This document shows, piece by piece, positions 53,427 to 62,545 of a stretch of 64,000 nucleotides of DNA. Under the pieces are notes generated by a model. That model was given only the letters and a program-made list of their open reading frames with translations, made no database searches and had not been told where the DNA came from. The stretch is from the NCBI RefSeq assembly GCF_002813455.1, contig NZ_PHHE01000001.1, forward strand, positions 5,859,001-5,923,000, given 5' to 3'. A program made the position numbers and the translations under genes. Source of the stretch: Pseudomonas baetica (GTDB lineage: Bacteria > Pseudomonadota > Gammaproteobacteria > Pseudomonadales > Pseudomonadaceae). The first letter of the stretch is position 1. Every line of letters starts with the position of its first letter.

Positions 53427-56141
53427 TCAGATGGCGGCAATCGGCTGCACATCGGCGGCCAGCAAGCGTTTTATTTCCGGGACGCACGAGCCGCACTGCG
53501 TGCCGCATCCCAATTGGTTTTTCAAACCTTGTAGATCCAGGCCTTGGCGGATGCCGGCACAGACTGCGTTGAGGCTGACGTTTTTGCAGTTGCACAAGGT
53601 TCTGTCGCTGGCGATGTAGCCCGCGGCGCTGCCCGGCGGCGCGCTCATTGGCGCCAGTAGCCAGCGGCGCAGTTGCTCGTCTGCACGGCCTTCCAGCCAC
53701 AGGCCTTGCAGCCAGTGCCGGGCAAGGGTTTCGCCGGCCAGGCGAATGGCGGTGATCCGGCCGTTTTCAATGCGTACACGCTTGCCGATGGCCCGGCGTG
53801 GGTCGTCGTAGGCCAACACCGGCCCCTCGATCAGTGACAGACATTGGTCGATTTCACGCAGCAATTGCGGATCCGGCGCTTCGCTGCTGGCTGCGCGTAT
53901 CAGCAATGCCGATCGCTCACGTCCGACAAGGCTGAGACTCACGTAGGAAAACGCCTCACAGAGCGGTCGTAGCGCCTCGAAATGCCGTTGAACGTCACCC
54001 TCGATCAGTGCGAAAAGCTGCCACGGCAGATTGACCGACTCCAGGCGCACGCCGCTGTGCTTGAGTTCCGGTTGCTTGGACAGAGGATCGAAGGCCGACA
54101 GGGTCAGGCTGTTCACGCCGCCCTTGAGAAAACGGTCGCCCCAATGCATCGGCAAAAACGCCTGACCCGGGCGCACGCTGTCATCGCTGCCAACCGCGAC
54201 GATCACTGCGCCGCGACGGCTTTTCAGATTGACCAGATCCCCCGGCTGCAAACGATGCCTGCGCAATTCGTCCGGGTGCAGGCTCAACACCGCTTCACTG
54301 ACGTGGCCGAACAATTGCGCAGCAGTGCCGGTGCGGCTCATGCCATGCCACTGATCGCGCAGGCGGCCGGTGATCAACGTCAGCGGGAAGCGCGCATCGC
54401 GTTGCTCCTTGGCGGCGCGATACGGATCGGCGATGAACTGTGCCCGCCCGTTGGCCGTAGGAAAAATACCGTCGCCATACAAGCGTGGCGTCCCCTGTTT
54501 GGCGCCGGCAGGGAAGGGCCACTGTTGCGGCCCGATCTCGTCGATCAAGGCATGGCTGATCCCCGACAGATCCAGATCACGTCCACGGGTCAGCAGTTTG
54601 AACTCATCAAACAGCTGCGCGGGTTGATCAAAGGCAAACAGGCTTGGCGCTTGTGGGCGCAGACGTTTCTCCAGGCGCTGTGCGAAATCCACGGTGATCG
54701 CCCAGTCCGGCCGCGCTTCACCCGGTGCGAGAACAGCTTTGCGCACGTGGGAAATCCTTCGCTCGGAGTTGGTGACTGACCCTTCCTTCTCGCCCCAACT
54801 GGCGGCGGGCAACAGCAGGTCGGCGAATGCAGCGGTTTCGGTGGTGCGAAACGCTTCCTGCAACACCACAAAGGGGCAAGTTTCCAGCGCCGTCCGCACC
54901 GAGCTCTGGTCCGGCATCGATTGCGCAGGATTGGTGCAGGCAATCCACAACGCCTTGATCTGGCCGCTGCGCACTTGCTCGAACAGTTCAATGGCGCTCA
55001 GCCCCGTGGTTTCCGGCAACCGGTCAACGCCCCAGTAAGTCGCCACTTCAGCACGATGCTCAGGATTGGCGGCTTCACGATGGCCGGGCAGCAGGTTTGA
55101 CAGACTGCCGGTTTCCCGGCCACCCATGGCATTCGGCTGACCGGTGAGGGAGAAAGGTCCTGCTCCGGGACGGCCGATTTGCCCGGTGGCCAGGTGCAGA
55201 TTGATCAGCGCGCTGTTCTTCGCGCTACCCGCGGTGGACTGGTTCAAACCCATGCACCACAACGACAGGAAACCCGGCGAAGTGCCCACCCATTCGGCGC
55301 ACTGCTGTAACTGCTCGACACTGATCCCGCACAGTTGCGAAACCATTTGCGGAGTGTAATCACGTACCAGACTTTTCAGTTCCGCCAGACCGTCGGTGTG
55401 GGCCTTGATAAAGTCGCGGTCGACCCAGTCTTCCCACAGCAGCAGATGCAAAATCCCATGGAATAAAGCGACATCGGTACCAGGCAAAATCGCCAGATGC
55501 AGATCCGCCAGGTCGCAGGTGTCGGTGCGTCGTGGATCGATAACGATGACTTTCATCTGCGGGCGCTGGGATTTGGCTTCTTCCAGCCGACGAAACAGCA
55601 CCGGATGGGCGTAGGCCATGTTGCTGCCGACGATCATCACGCAATCGCTGAGTTCCAGGTCCTCATAGCTGCACGGCGGCGCATCGGCGCCGAGGCTGCG
55701 TTTGTAGCCGACCACCGCCGAAGACATGCACAGCCGCGAATTGCTGTCGATGTTGTTGGTGCCGACCAGCGCCCTGGCGAGTTTATTGAACGCGTAGTAA
55801 TCCTCGGTGAGCAATTGCCCGGAGATGTAGAACGCCACGCTGTCCGGGCCGTGTTCGGCGATGGTCTCGGCGAATACATTGGCGGCGTGCTCAAGCGCCG
55901 TATCCCAATCCGTGCGGCTGCGCGCCAGCCCCTTGCCCAGGCGCAGTTCCGGGTACAGCGCTCGCGCCGTAAGGTCGCCGGTCAGGTGCAGGGTCGAGCC
56001 TTTGCTGCAGAGTTTGCCGAAGTTGGCCGGATGTGCCGGATCGCCGCTGACGCCGAGGATGCGCTCGCCGTCATGCTCGATCAGCACGCCGCAGCCGACC
56101 CCGCAGTAACAGCAGGTCGAGGCGGTCGTCTGGCGGTTCAT
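53427..56141 (-). CDS. nasC: Assimilatory nitrate reductase, catalytic subunit
   Basis: Reduces nitrate to nitrite in the cytoplasm with bis-MGD molybdenum. The 904-aa protein has an N-terminal [4Fe-4S] motif (TCCYCGVGCGV and KLCSKGS), molybdopterin domains (SNSRLCMSSAV, WCMGLNQSTAGSAKN, TGQIGRPGAGPFSLTGQPNA), a molybdopterin-dinucleotide-binding domain (TGRLRDQWHGMSRTG) and a C-terminal BFD-like [2Fe-2S] domain (LCNCKNVSLNAV and GCGTQCGSC). The ATG overlaps the nirD stop (TGATG). Confidence 0.95.
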   Translation of the reverse strand: MNRQTTASTCCYCGVGCGVLIEHDGERILGVSGDPAHPANFGKLCSKGSTLHLTGDLTARALYPELRLGKGLARSRTDWDTALEHAANVFAETIAEHGPDSVAFYISGQLLTEDYYAFNKLARALVGTNNIDSNSRLCMSSAVVGYKRSLGADAPPCSYEDLELSDCVMIVGSNMAYAHPVLFRRLEEAKSQRPQMKVIVIDPRRTDTCDLADLHLAILPGTDVALFHGILHLLLWEDWVDRDFIKAHTDGLAELKSLVRDYTPQMVSQLCGISVEQLQQCAEWVGTSPGFLSLWCMGLNQSTAGSAKNSALINLHLATGQIGRPGAGPFSLTGQPNAMGGRETGSLSNLLPGHREAANPEHRAEVATYWGVDRLPETTGLSAIELFEQVRSGQIKALWIACTNPAQSMPDQSSVRTALETCPFVVLQEAFRTTETAAFADLLLPAASWGEKEGSVTNSERRISHVRKAVLAPGEARPDWAITVDFAQRLEKRLRPQAPSLFAFDQPAQLFDEFKLLTRGRDLDLSGISHALIDEIGPQQWPFPAGAKQGTPRLYGDGIFPTANGRAQFIADPYRAAKEQRDARFPLTLITGRLRDQWHGMSRTGTAAQLFGHVSEAVLSLHPDELRRHRLQPGDLVNLKSRRGAVIVAVGSDDSVRPGQAFLPMHWGDRFLKGGVNSLTLSAFDPLSKQPELKHSGVRLESVNLPWQLFALIEGDVQRHFEALRPLCEAFSYVSLSLVGRERSALLIRAASSEAPDPQLLREIDQCLSLIEGPVLAYDDPRRAIGKRVRIENGRITAIRLAGETLARHWLQGLWLEGRADEQLRRWLLAPMSAPPGSAAGYIASDRTLCNCKNVSLNAVCAGIRQGLDLQGLKNQLGCGTQCGSCVPEIKRLLAADVQPIAAI

Positions 56142-56458
56142 CAGATTGCGTCCCGCAGGGCCAGTTGCACCCGGCCGTTTTCAACCCGGGCCGGGTGGTG
56201 GTGCGCGCAACCGACGTCAGGTGCCTGAGCTTCGCCCGACGCCAGATCAATCTGCCAGTTATGCAGCGGGCAGGCCACGCGTTTGCCGTAGATCAATCCC
56301 TGTGACAATGGCCCGCCCTTATGTGGGCAGCGGTCGTCGAGGGCGAAAACCTCATCGTCACTCGTACGAAAAATCGCGATGTCCCCTTTGGGCCCGGCAA
56401 TGATCCGCGAACCGAGGGCGTTGATGTCTTCCAGAGCACAGATATCGAGCCAGTTCAT
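56141..56458 (-). CDS. nirD: Nitrite reductase small subunit
   Basis: The 105-aa Rieske-like subunit of NADH nitrite reductase. The start MNWLDICALEDINALGSR (56458) has GGAGGTG upstream; the frame is open higher up inside nirB. The Rieske-type pattern DDRCPHKGGPLSQG and ACPLHNWQIDL keeps both Cys and His pairs. Its start overlaps the nirB stop (ATGA). Confidence 0.94.
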   Translation of the reverse strand: MNWLDICALEDINALGSRIIAGPKGDIAIFRTSDDEVFALDDRCPHKGGPLSQGLIYGKRVACPLHNWQIDLASGEAQAPDVGCAHHHPARVENGRVQLALRDAI

Positions 56459-58908
56459 GCCGGCACCTCCAGGTTTTTCACGGAAATCACGTCGAATTCT
56501 TTCTTCAGTTGCGGCTGCGCCAGACGTTCTTTCCACGGATCCTGTTCAAACGACAGGGAGAATTGCAGGCGTTCGTTCAGCGCTTTGCGACGTTCCGGGT
56601 CTTCCAGCACGGCTTTCTTGATGTGCTCCATGCCGACCCGTTGCAGGTAGTGCACGGTGCGTTCGAGGTAGAAGGCTTCTTCGCGATACAGCTGCAGGAA
56701 GGCGCCGTTGTATTCGCGGACTTCTTCGGCGGTTTTCAGCTTGACGAAGAACTCGGCGACTTCGGTTTTGATCCCGCCGTTGCCGCCGATGTACATCTCC
56801 CAGCCGGAATCGACGCCGATGATGCCTACGTCCTTGATCCCCGCTTCCGAGCAGTTGCGTGGGCATCCGGAGACGGCCAGTTTGACTTTGTGCGGCGACC
56901 ACATGTTGAACAAGTCGTGCTCAAGCTCGATGCCCAGTTGCGTCGAGTTCTGCGTGCCGAAGCGGCAGAACTCGCTGCCGACGCAAGTCTTCACGGTGCG
57001 GATGGATTTGCCGTAGGCATGACCGGACGGCATGTCGAGGTCTTTCCAGACGCCGGGCAGATCCTGCTTTTTGATGCCGAGCAAGTCGATGCGCTGGCCG
57101 CCGGTGACCTTGACCATCGGTACGTTGTACTTGTCCGCCACGTCGGCAATCCGCCGCAGTTCCGAAGGGTTGGTCACACCACCCCACATCCGTGGCACCA
57201 CAGAATAGGTGCCGTCTTTCTGGATGTTGGCGTGGGCGCGTTCGTTGATCAGGCGCGATTGCGGATCGTCCTTGGCTTCGCCGGGCCAGGTGGAAATCAG
57301 GTAATAGTTGAGCGCCGGGCGGCACGTCGCGCAGCCGTTCGGCGTGCGCCAGTTGAGGTAGCTCATGGTGCCGGCGATGGTCAGCAGATGCTGCTCGCGA
57401 ATGGCCTGACGAATCTGCCCGTGATTGAGGTCGCTGCAACCGCAGATGGCTTTTTCGCTTTTCGGTTTGACGTCGGCCGCGCCGCCGACGGTGTTGATCA
57501 GGATCTGTTCGACCAAACCAGCGCAGGAACCACAGGAACTGGCAGCCTTGGTGTGTTTTTTCACCTCGTCGACACTGAACAGGCCGTGTTCCTGAATCGC
57601 TTTGACGATGGTGCCCTTGCACACGCCATTGCAGCCGCAGACTTCAGCGGTGTCGGCCATGCTCATGGCTTTGTCCTGGCCCTGATGTCCTACATCGCCT
57701 AAAGCGTTTTCTCCAAACATGAGGTGATCGCGGATCTCGCCGATGGCGTGATTCTCACGAATCTGCCGGAAATACCAACCGCCATCTGCCGTATCGCCGT
57801 ACAGACAGGCGCCGACCAGTACGTCATCCTTGATCACCAGTTTTTTGTACACCCCACCGATCGGGTCGGAGAGGGTGATGGTTTCGGTGCCTTCGCCGCC
57901 CATGAAGTCGCCGGCGGAAAACAGATCGATGCCAGTAACTTTCAATTTGGTCGAAGTCACCGAGCCTTGGTAACGAGCAAAGCCCAATTGCGCGAGGTGG
58001 TTGGCGCAGACCTTGGCCTGTTCAAACAGCGGCGCGACCAGGCCGTAAGCAATGCCGCGATGGCTGGCGCATTCGCCGATGGCATAGATGCGCGGGTCGT
58101 AGGTTTGCAGGGTGTCGTTGACCAGAATCCCGCGATTGCAGGGGATGCCGGCCTTTTCCGCCAGTTCGGTATTGGGGCGAATGCCGGCAGCCATCACCAC
58201 CAGATCGGCAGGGATGATGTCACCGTTCTTGAATTGCACCGAACCGACGCGGCCATTGCCGGCGTCGTGCAGGGCCTGAGTCTGTTCGCACAGGCGAAAG
58301 TGCAGGCCACGGGATTGGAGGGCGGTTTGCAGCAGTTGGCCGCTGGTTTTGTCCAGTTGCCGCTCCAGCAGCCATTCGCCGAGGTGCACCACGGTGACGT
58401 GCATGCCGCGCAGCATCAGGCCGTTGGCGGCTTCGAGGCCGAGCAGGCCGCCGCCGATCACTACGGCGTGCTTGTGGGTTTTTGCGGTGTCGATCATCGC
58501 CTGGGTGTCGGCGATGTCGCGATAACCGATCACACCCTGCAAGGTGTTACCGGGGATTGGCAGGATAAACGGCGTTGAGCCGGTGGCGATCAGCAAACGA
58601 TCATATTCAGCCTCGGTACCGTCTTCGGCGATTACCCGGCGCTTGACCCGGTCGATCTCCACCACTTTGCGGTTGAGCAGCAACTTGATGTTGTTTTCCA
58701 GATACCAGTCGAGGTCGTTGAGCACGATCTCTTCAAAGGTTTGCTCGCCGGCCAGCACCGGCGACAACAGAATGCGGTTGTAGTTGGTGTGCGGTTCGGC
58801 ACCGAAGACTGTGATGTCGTACAGCTCGTTGCTCAGCTTGAGCAGTTCCTCCAGGGTGCGGACCCCGGCCATGCCATTGCCGATCATCACCAGTTTGAGT
58901 TTTTTCAT
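56455..58908 (-). CDS. nirB: Nitrite reductase (NAD(P)H) large subunit
   Basis: Reduces nitrite to ammonium with six electrons. The 817-aa protein has an N-terminal FAD/NAD oxidoreductase (VMIGNGMAGVRTLEELLK, ATGSTPFILPIPG, VVIGGGLLGLEAANGL), a BFD [2Fe-2S] domain (CGCNGVCKGTIVKAI and SSCGSCAGLVEQIL), then the ferredoxin-like and siroheme/[4Fe-4S] domains with CVGSEFCRFG and GCPRNCSEAG. GGAG precedes the ATG. An ANTAR-type leader with terminator lies 70-160 bases upstream. The siroheme supply is helped by cobA at the end of the operon. Confidence 0.96.
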   Translation of the reverse strand: MKKLKLVMIGNGMAGVRTLEELLKLSNELYDITVFGAEPHTNYNRILLSPVLAGEQTFEEIVLNDLDWYLENNIKLLLNRKVVEIDRVKRRVIAEDGTEAEYDRLLIATGSTPFILPIPGNTLQGVIGYRDIADTQAMIDTAKTHKHAVVIGGGLLGLEAANGLMLRGMHVTVVHLGEWLLERQLDKTSGQLLQTALQSRGLHFRLCEQTQALHDAGNGRVGSVQFKNGDIIPADLVVMAAGIRPNTELAEKAGIPCNRGILVNDTLQTYDPRIYAIGECASHRGIAYGLVAPLFEQAKVCANHLAQLGFARYQGSVTSTKLKVTGIDLFSAGDFMGGEGTETITLSDPIGGVYKKLVIKDDVLVGACLYGDTADGGWYFRQIRENHAIGEIRDHLMFGENALGDVGHQGQDKAMSMADTAEVCGCNGVCKGTIVKAIQEHGLFSVDEVKKHTKAASSCGSCAGLVEQILINTVGGAADVKPKSEKAICGCSDLNHGQIRQAIREQHLLTIAGTMSYLNWRTPNGCATCRPALNYYLISTWPGEAKDDPQSRLINERAHANIQKDGTYSVVPRMWGGVTNPSELRRIADVADKYNVPMVKVTGGQRIDLLGIKKQDLPGVWKDLDMPSGHAYGKSIRTVKTCVGSEFCRFGTQNSTQLGIELEHDLFNMWSPHKVKLAVSGCPRNCSEAGIKDVGIIGVDSGWEMYIGGNGGIKTEVAEFFVKLKTAEEVREYNGAFLQLYREEAFYLERTVHYLQRVGMEHIKKAVLEDPERRKALNERLQFSLSFEQDPWKERLAQPQLKKEFDVISVKNLEVPA

Positions 58909-58975
58909 CAGGTTCTCCGGGGGAGCGGCGGCTGGCCTCTTGTGGGCAGTCAGGCCTTGCTCGAGAAATTTTGCG

Positions 58976-59070
58976 CAAACAAAAAAAGGCGTCCCGCTAG
59001 TTGCCTAGCGAGGACGCCTTTGTCCTGGTCCCGTTCTCTCGGGAAGCGCAGCCTTCGTCGTTGAAGGCTG
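58976..59070 (-). ncRNA. NasT (ANTAR)-responsive leader of nirB: two hexaloop hairpins plus terminator
   Basis: Read on the minus strand. P1 (59070-59049) is CAGCCTTC-AACGAC-GAAGGCTG with an 8-bp stem. P2 (59042-59029) is CCCG-AGAGAA-CGGG. Both have six-base loops with A at position 1 and G at position 4, the ANTAR recognition pattern. A terminator follows (59020-58981), AAAGGCGTCC paired with GGACGCCTTT and an inner CGCTAG stem, then a T-run. Binding of NasT should let transcription pass when nitrate or nitrite is present. The rest of the 58909-59320 gap holds a REP pair and no gene. Confidence 0.8.
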
Positions 59071-59239
59071 GGCTTTATGTGTGTGTTGAGAGGGGTAATG
59101 CAGTGGTTGTGCCAAGTGGGGGTGGGGGCGGGTTTATTGGGGGTTCGCGGGTTTTGAGGGTGATTTTCTGCACTGAATCGAGGCGGGTTGCTCGTTCGTG
59201 GGGCGTTGAACTGATGGAATTTCAGTGCCTGTAAGGACG

Positions 59240-59310
59240 CCTTCGCGAGCAGGCTCGCTCCCACATTTAAAATGCATTCCCCTGTGGGAGCGGGCTTGCT
59301 CGCGAATGGC
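59240..59310. repeat. REP pair (BIME)
   Basis: CCTTCGCGAGCAGGCTCGC and inverted GTGGGAGCGGGCTTGCTCGCGAA between the kinase stop and the nirB leader. Confidence 0.88.
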
Positions 59311-59320
59311 GCGACGCGGT

Positions 59321-60991
59321 TCAACTGTGAAACAACAAAACCAGCAGCACCAGATTTCCCAATAGGGCCACCAACGCCATCGTCCGCCACACCTTCAACG
59401 GCTCACGCTCCAGCAACGGCCGAGGCCGCACGCTCAAACTGCGGCGCTCTCCCTGTTCCAGTACCAACAACCATTCTTCCGCTGTTTCAAAGCGTTGCTG
59501 CGGATCAGCCGCCACCCCGCGCTCCAGGCTCTGTGCCAGCCATTCCGGCAGATCCGGTCGATAACGACCGGCACTCACCGGCAGACCAAAGCGTGGCCGC
59601 TGAAAGGCTTCGATCTCGCCATAGGGAAAGTGCCCTGTGAGCAGGAAATACAGGGTCACGCCCACTGCATACAAGTCCTGTTGCGCACTCGGCGGATCAC
59701 CGCGAAAGCCTTCCGGGGCGATATAACTCGGTGTTCCCGGCAGCGTTGACGGTGCGTCTTCGGACAGTCCCGGACAATACGCCAGGCCAAAATCCAGCAG
59801 CCGCAGCTCACCGTCATCCCCCCCATGCAGATTTTCCGGTTTGATGTCCCGATGCAGAATCTGCCGCCGATGCAGCAGCCCCACCGCACGCAGCAGTCGC
59901 TCCGCCAATTCCTGCCACTGCGCCAATGGCAGCGGGCCGTTGCGCGCGAACAGCTGCGCCAGCGTCGTCCCCGAATATTCCCGCATCACGTAGTACACAT
60001 GCTGTCGCTGAGGGCAGGCGTGGACTTCAGGAAAATGCCGCCCGGCCACGCGCTTGAGAAACCATTCTTCCGCCAGCAGCGCTTGCCCCGCCATGGGGTC
60101 ATCGGCTGAATGCGCGGGAAGGGTTTTCAGTAGCCACGTCTGGTCTTGTCCATCGAGGACCCGATACAGCAGCGACTGCTGGCTCTGTCCGACTACGCCC
60201 TGCACCTGCCAGCCTTCGAAAGACTGGCCGGGTTTGAGCGGCGGCGGCAGCGGCCATTGCTGCAGATGGATCAAGGCATCGCCGATGCTCGCTTCACCGA
60301 CGGCATCGACCCGCACCAGCAAAGCGCTGGCGTTGTCCTGACTGCCGGCCAGATGGGCGGCGGCGACCAGTGTTTTTGCGGCGCTGTGCAGATCCGGTTG
60401 ATCGCGCAGAATCGCCGCAATCGCGCTATCGCCCAGCGTCGCCCAGACGCCGTCACTGAGCAGCACGAAACACTCGCCGTCGTGCAATTCGCCATCGAGA
60501 AAATCCAGTACCAAGTGCTGATCCAGCCCCAGCGCACGCTTGAGTACATGTTGCATACCCTGCTGATCCCAAACGTGATCGTTGGTGATTCGCTGCAAGC
60601 TCTCGGCGTGCCAGCGATAGACACGGCAATCGCCGACATGGGCCAAGGTAAAACGCCGACCGCGGATGACCAAAGCGCTGACAGTGGTGAGCAGCGGCTG
60701 CCCACCACCATTGGCCTGCAACCAGCGGTTCTGCGCGAGCAGCAAGCGATCCAAGGCCTGTGCCACGCCCCAGGTTTGCGGGGTGGCGTAGTAGTCGAGC
60801 GCCAGTGCCTGCAAAGTCGAACGCGCGGCGAGGCCGCCATCGGCGCACTGGCTGACGCCGTCGGCGATGGCGAACAGATAGCCTTTGCTCGCTGCCAGCG
60901 CCGGAGCGGGCGTGACCAGACGCAAGGCGTCCTGATTCTCCGCTCGCGGGCCGGTGGCGCTGGCTTCGGCGAAACTCAGTTGCAGGGCCAT
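59321..60991 (-). CDS. Fused PP2C-type phosphatase and Ser/Thr protein kinase, membrane-anchored
   Basis: The 556-aa protein combines a PPM/PP2C phosphatase (residues 1-235: ENQD, AIADGVSQ Asp44, HVGDCR Asp121, LLSDGVW Asp180, GSQDNAS Asp219) with a Hanks-type kinase (255-520: Lys289 in WLLKTLP, HRDIKPEN 380-387, LLDFGLA 399-405, PSYIAPEG) and one C-terminal membrane helix (about 535-553). All main catalytic residues are present. It lies eight bases after nasA and before nirB, so it is expressed with nitrate assimilation. Its target is unknown; the transporter NasA is an obvious candidate. Confidence 0.92.
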   Translation of the reverse strand: MALQLSFAEASATGPRAENQDALRLVTPAPALAASKGYLFAIADGVSQCADGGLAARSTLQALALDYYATPQTWGVAQALDRLLLAQNRWLQANGGGQPLLTTVSALVIRGRRFTLAHVGDCRVYRWHAESLQRITNDHVWDQQGMQHVLKRALGLDQHLVLDFLDGELHDGECFVLLSDGVWATLGDSAIAAILRDQPDLHSAAKTLVAAAHLAGSQDNASALLVRVDAVGEASIGDALIHLQQWPLPPPLKPGQSFEGWQVQGVVGQSQQSLLYRVLDGQDQTWLLKTLPAHSADDPMAGQALLAEEWFLKRVAGRHFPEVHACPQRQHVYYVMREYSGTTLAQLFARNGPLPLAQWQELAERLLRAVGLLHRRQILHRDIKPENLHGGDDGELRLLDFGLAYCPGLSEDAPSTLPGTPSYIAPEGFRGDPPSAQQDLYAVGVTLYFLLTGHFPYGEIEAFQRPRFGLPVSAGRYRPDLPEWLAQSLERGVAADPQQRFETAEEWLLVLEQGERRSLSVRPRPLLEREPLKVWRTMALVALLGNLVLLVLLFHS

Positions 60992-60998
60992 TGATTGC

Positions 60999-62210
60999 TC
61001 AGACCCGCGCCGCCGTCACGGCTGCCGAACCCCAGGTGGTTCTCCAGCGGCGCTTGACACCGTGCAGACCGAACCACGCTAATACCCCCAGGCTGGCGAA
61101 CAACCACAGCGCCCATTGATAACTGCCGGTGCTTTGTTTGATTGCTCCCATGCCGGCGGCCAAGGCAAACCCACCGATACCGCCGGCCATGCCGATCAGC
61201 CCGGTCATCACGCCGATTTCCAGGCGAAAACGCTGCGGCACCAGTTGGAATACCGCGCCATTGCCTGCACCCAGACCGAGCATGGTGCAGACGAAAAGGG
61301 CCAGCGCCGCGTAGGAACTTGGCAGATTAAAGCCGACGATGGCGATGCAGATGGCCGCCACGGTGTACATCCCCAACAACGTGCGGATGCCGCCGAAGCG
61401 ATCCGCCAGTGCGCCGCCCAATGGCCGCATCAGGCTGCCGCCGAACACGCAAGCCGCGGTGTAATAACCCGCCGTGACCGGGCTCAAGCCGTATTGATCG
61501 TTGAAGTAACCGGGCAGGGCGCTGGCCAGGCCAATGAAGCCGCCGAAAGTCACGCTGTAGAAAAACATGAACCACCAACTGTCGCGGTCGCCGAGGGCCT
61601 TGAAGTAGTCGGCGACGGCTTTGGCTTTCGGGCGTTGCGGCGCGTTTTTCGCCAGCCAGGCGAACAACACCAGCGTGATGATCAACGGAATCACTGCGAA
61701 GCCGAAGACGTTGCCCCAGCCGAAGGACGCGGCGAGTACCGGTGCGAGCAGTGCAGCGAACACGGTGCCGGAATTGCCCGCACCGGCAATGCCCATGGCT
61801 TTGCCCTGATGTTGCGGTGGATACCACTGCGAGGCCAGTGGCAGGGCCACGGCAAACGACGCGCCGGCCATGCCGAGGAACAGGCCCAGAACCAACGCCT
61901 GTTCGTAACTGTGGATGCCGAGTTTCCAGGCGCCAAACAGCGCGCAGATGACAATCACCTGGCCGATCAGCCCAGCGGTTTTCGGCGACAGGCGATCGGC
62001 GAGCATGCCCATTGCGAAGCGCAGCACGGCGCCGGCAAGGATCGGCGTGGCGACCACCAACCCACGTTGTTGCGTGGTCAGGTGCAGGTCGGCGGCGATT
62101 TGCACCGCCAGCGGGCCGAGCAGGTACCAGACCATGAAACTCAGGTCGAAATAGAGGAAGGCCGCGAACAGGGTCGGGGTGTGGCCGGATTTCCAGAAGC
62201 TTGAATTCAT
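60999..62210 (-). CDS. nasA: Nitrate/nitrite transporter (MFS, NNP family)
   Basis: A 403-aa inner-membrane permease from MNSSFWKSGHTPTLFAAFLY (62210, GAGGTG upstream; the open frame further up covers the leader RNA). It has about 12 hydrophobic segments. Nitrate-porter signatures are GIAGAGNSGTVFAALLAP and GLGAGNGAVFQLVPQRF in the two halves, each with the glycine-rich nitrate motif. The first structural gene of the assimilation operon, it has its own ANTAR-type leader. Confidence 0.95.
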   Translation of the reverse strand: MNSSFWKSGHTPTLFAAFLYFDLSFMVWYLLGPLAVQIAADLHLTTQQRGLVVATPILAGAVLRFAMGMLADRLSPKTAGLIGQVIVICALFGAWKLGIHSYEQALVLGLFLGMAGASFAVALPLASQWYPPQHQGKAMGIAGAGNSGTVFAALLAPVLAASFGWGNVFGFAVIPLIITLVLFAWLAKNAPQRPKAKAVADYFKALGDRDSWWFMFFYSVTFGGFIGLASALPGYFNDQYGLSPVTAGYYTAACVFGGSLMRPLGGALADRFGGIRTLLGMYTVAAICIAIVGFNLPSSYAALALFVCTMLGLGAGNGAVFQLVPQRFRLEIGVMTGLIGMAGGIGGFALAAGMGAIKQSTGSYQWALWLFASLGVLAWFGLHGVKRRWRTTWGSAAVTAARV

Positions 62211-62310
62211 CGCGCACCTCAGCTGAAAAGAGTCTCGAAAGGAGTCATGCACAGCAGGTGGGGCGCCGCCACGGCCGCACCACCGGCCCCGGTCTGTGGG
62301 GCCAAAACGC

Positions 62311-62394
62311 AAAAACGCCGCTACCTGGATCGCCTGAAAGCGATGGAGGTGAGCGACGTCTTTGTCGTGGGTGGGGCAACCGCCGTTGGTTACC
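62311..62394 (-). ncRNA. NasT (ANTAR)-responsive leader of nasA: two hexaloop hairpins plus overlapping terminator
   Basis: Read on the minus strand. P1 (62394-62375) is GGTAACC-AACGGC-GGTTGCC and P2 (62367-62354) is CGAC-AAAGAC-GTCG. Both loops have six bases with A1 and G4. The terminator (62357-62311) is built from nested pairs GTCGCT/AGCGGC, ACCT/AGGT and ATCGC/GCGAT, then GTTTTT. Its first strand reuses GTCG, the 3' strand of P2, so P2 and the terminator exclude each other, as the antitermination model requires. The nasA ATG is 100 bases further on. Confidence 0.82.
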
Positions 62395-62447
62395 TGTGCT
62401 GAATGCTTAGCGAGATTTGTGCCAACAGGTTGAGACCGAGACGCAGC

Positions 62448-62523
62448 CTATCGCTGGCAAGCCAGCTCCCACAGGTTCTGTGGTGTTCGCAAATCCTGTG
62501 GGAGCTGGCTTGCCAGCGATGAG
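62448..62523. repeat. REP pair, GCTGGCAAGCCAGC variant
   Basis: ATCGCTGGCAAGCCAGCTCCCACA and its inverted copy between nasT and the nasA leader. The same variant closes the tandem array near 43260. Confidence 0.88.
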
Positions 62524-62545
62524 GCGCGTACAGGCTCAGCAAACC

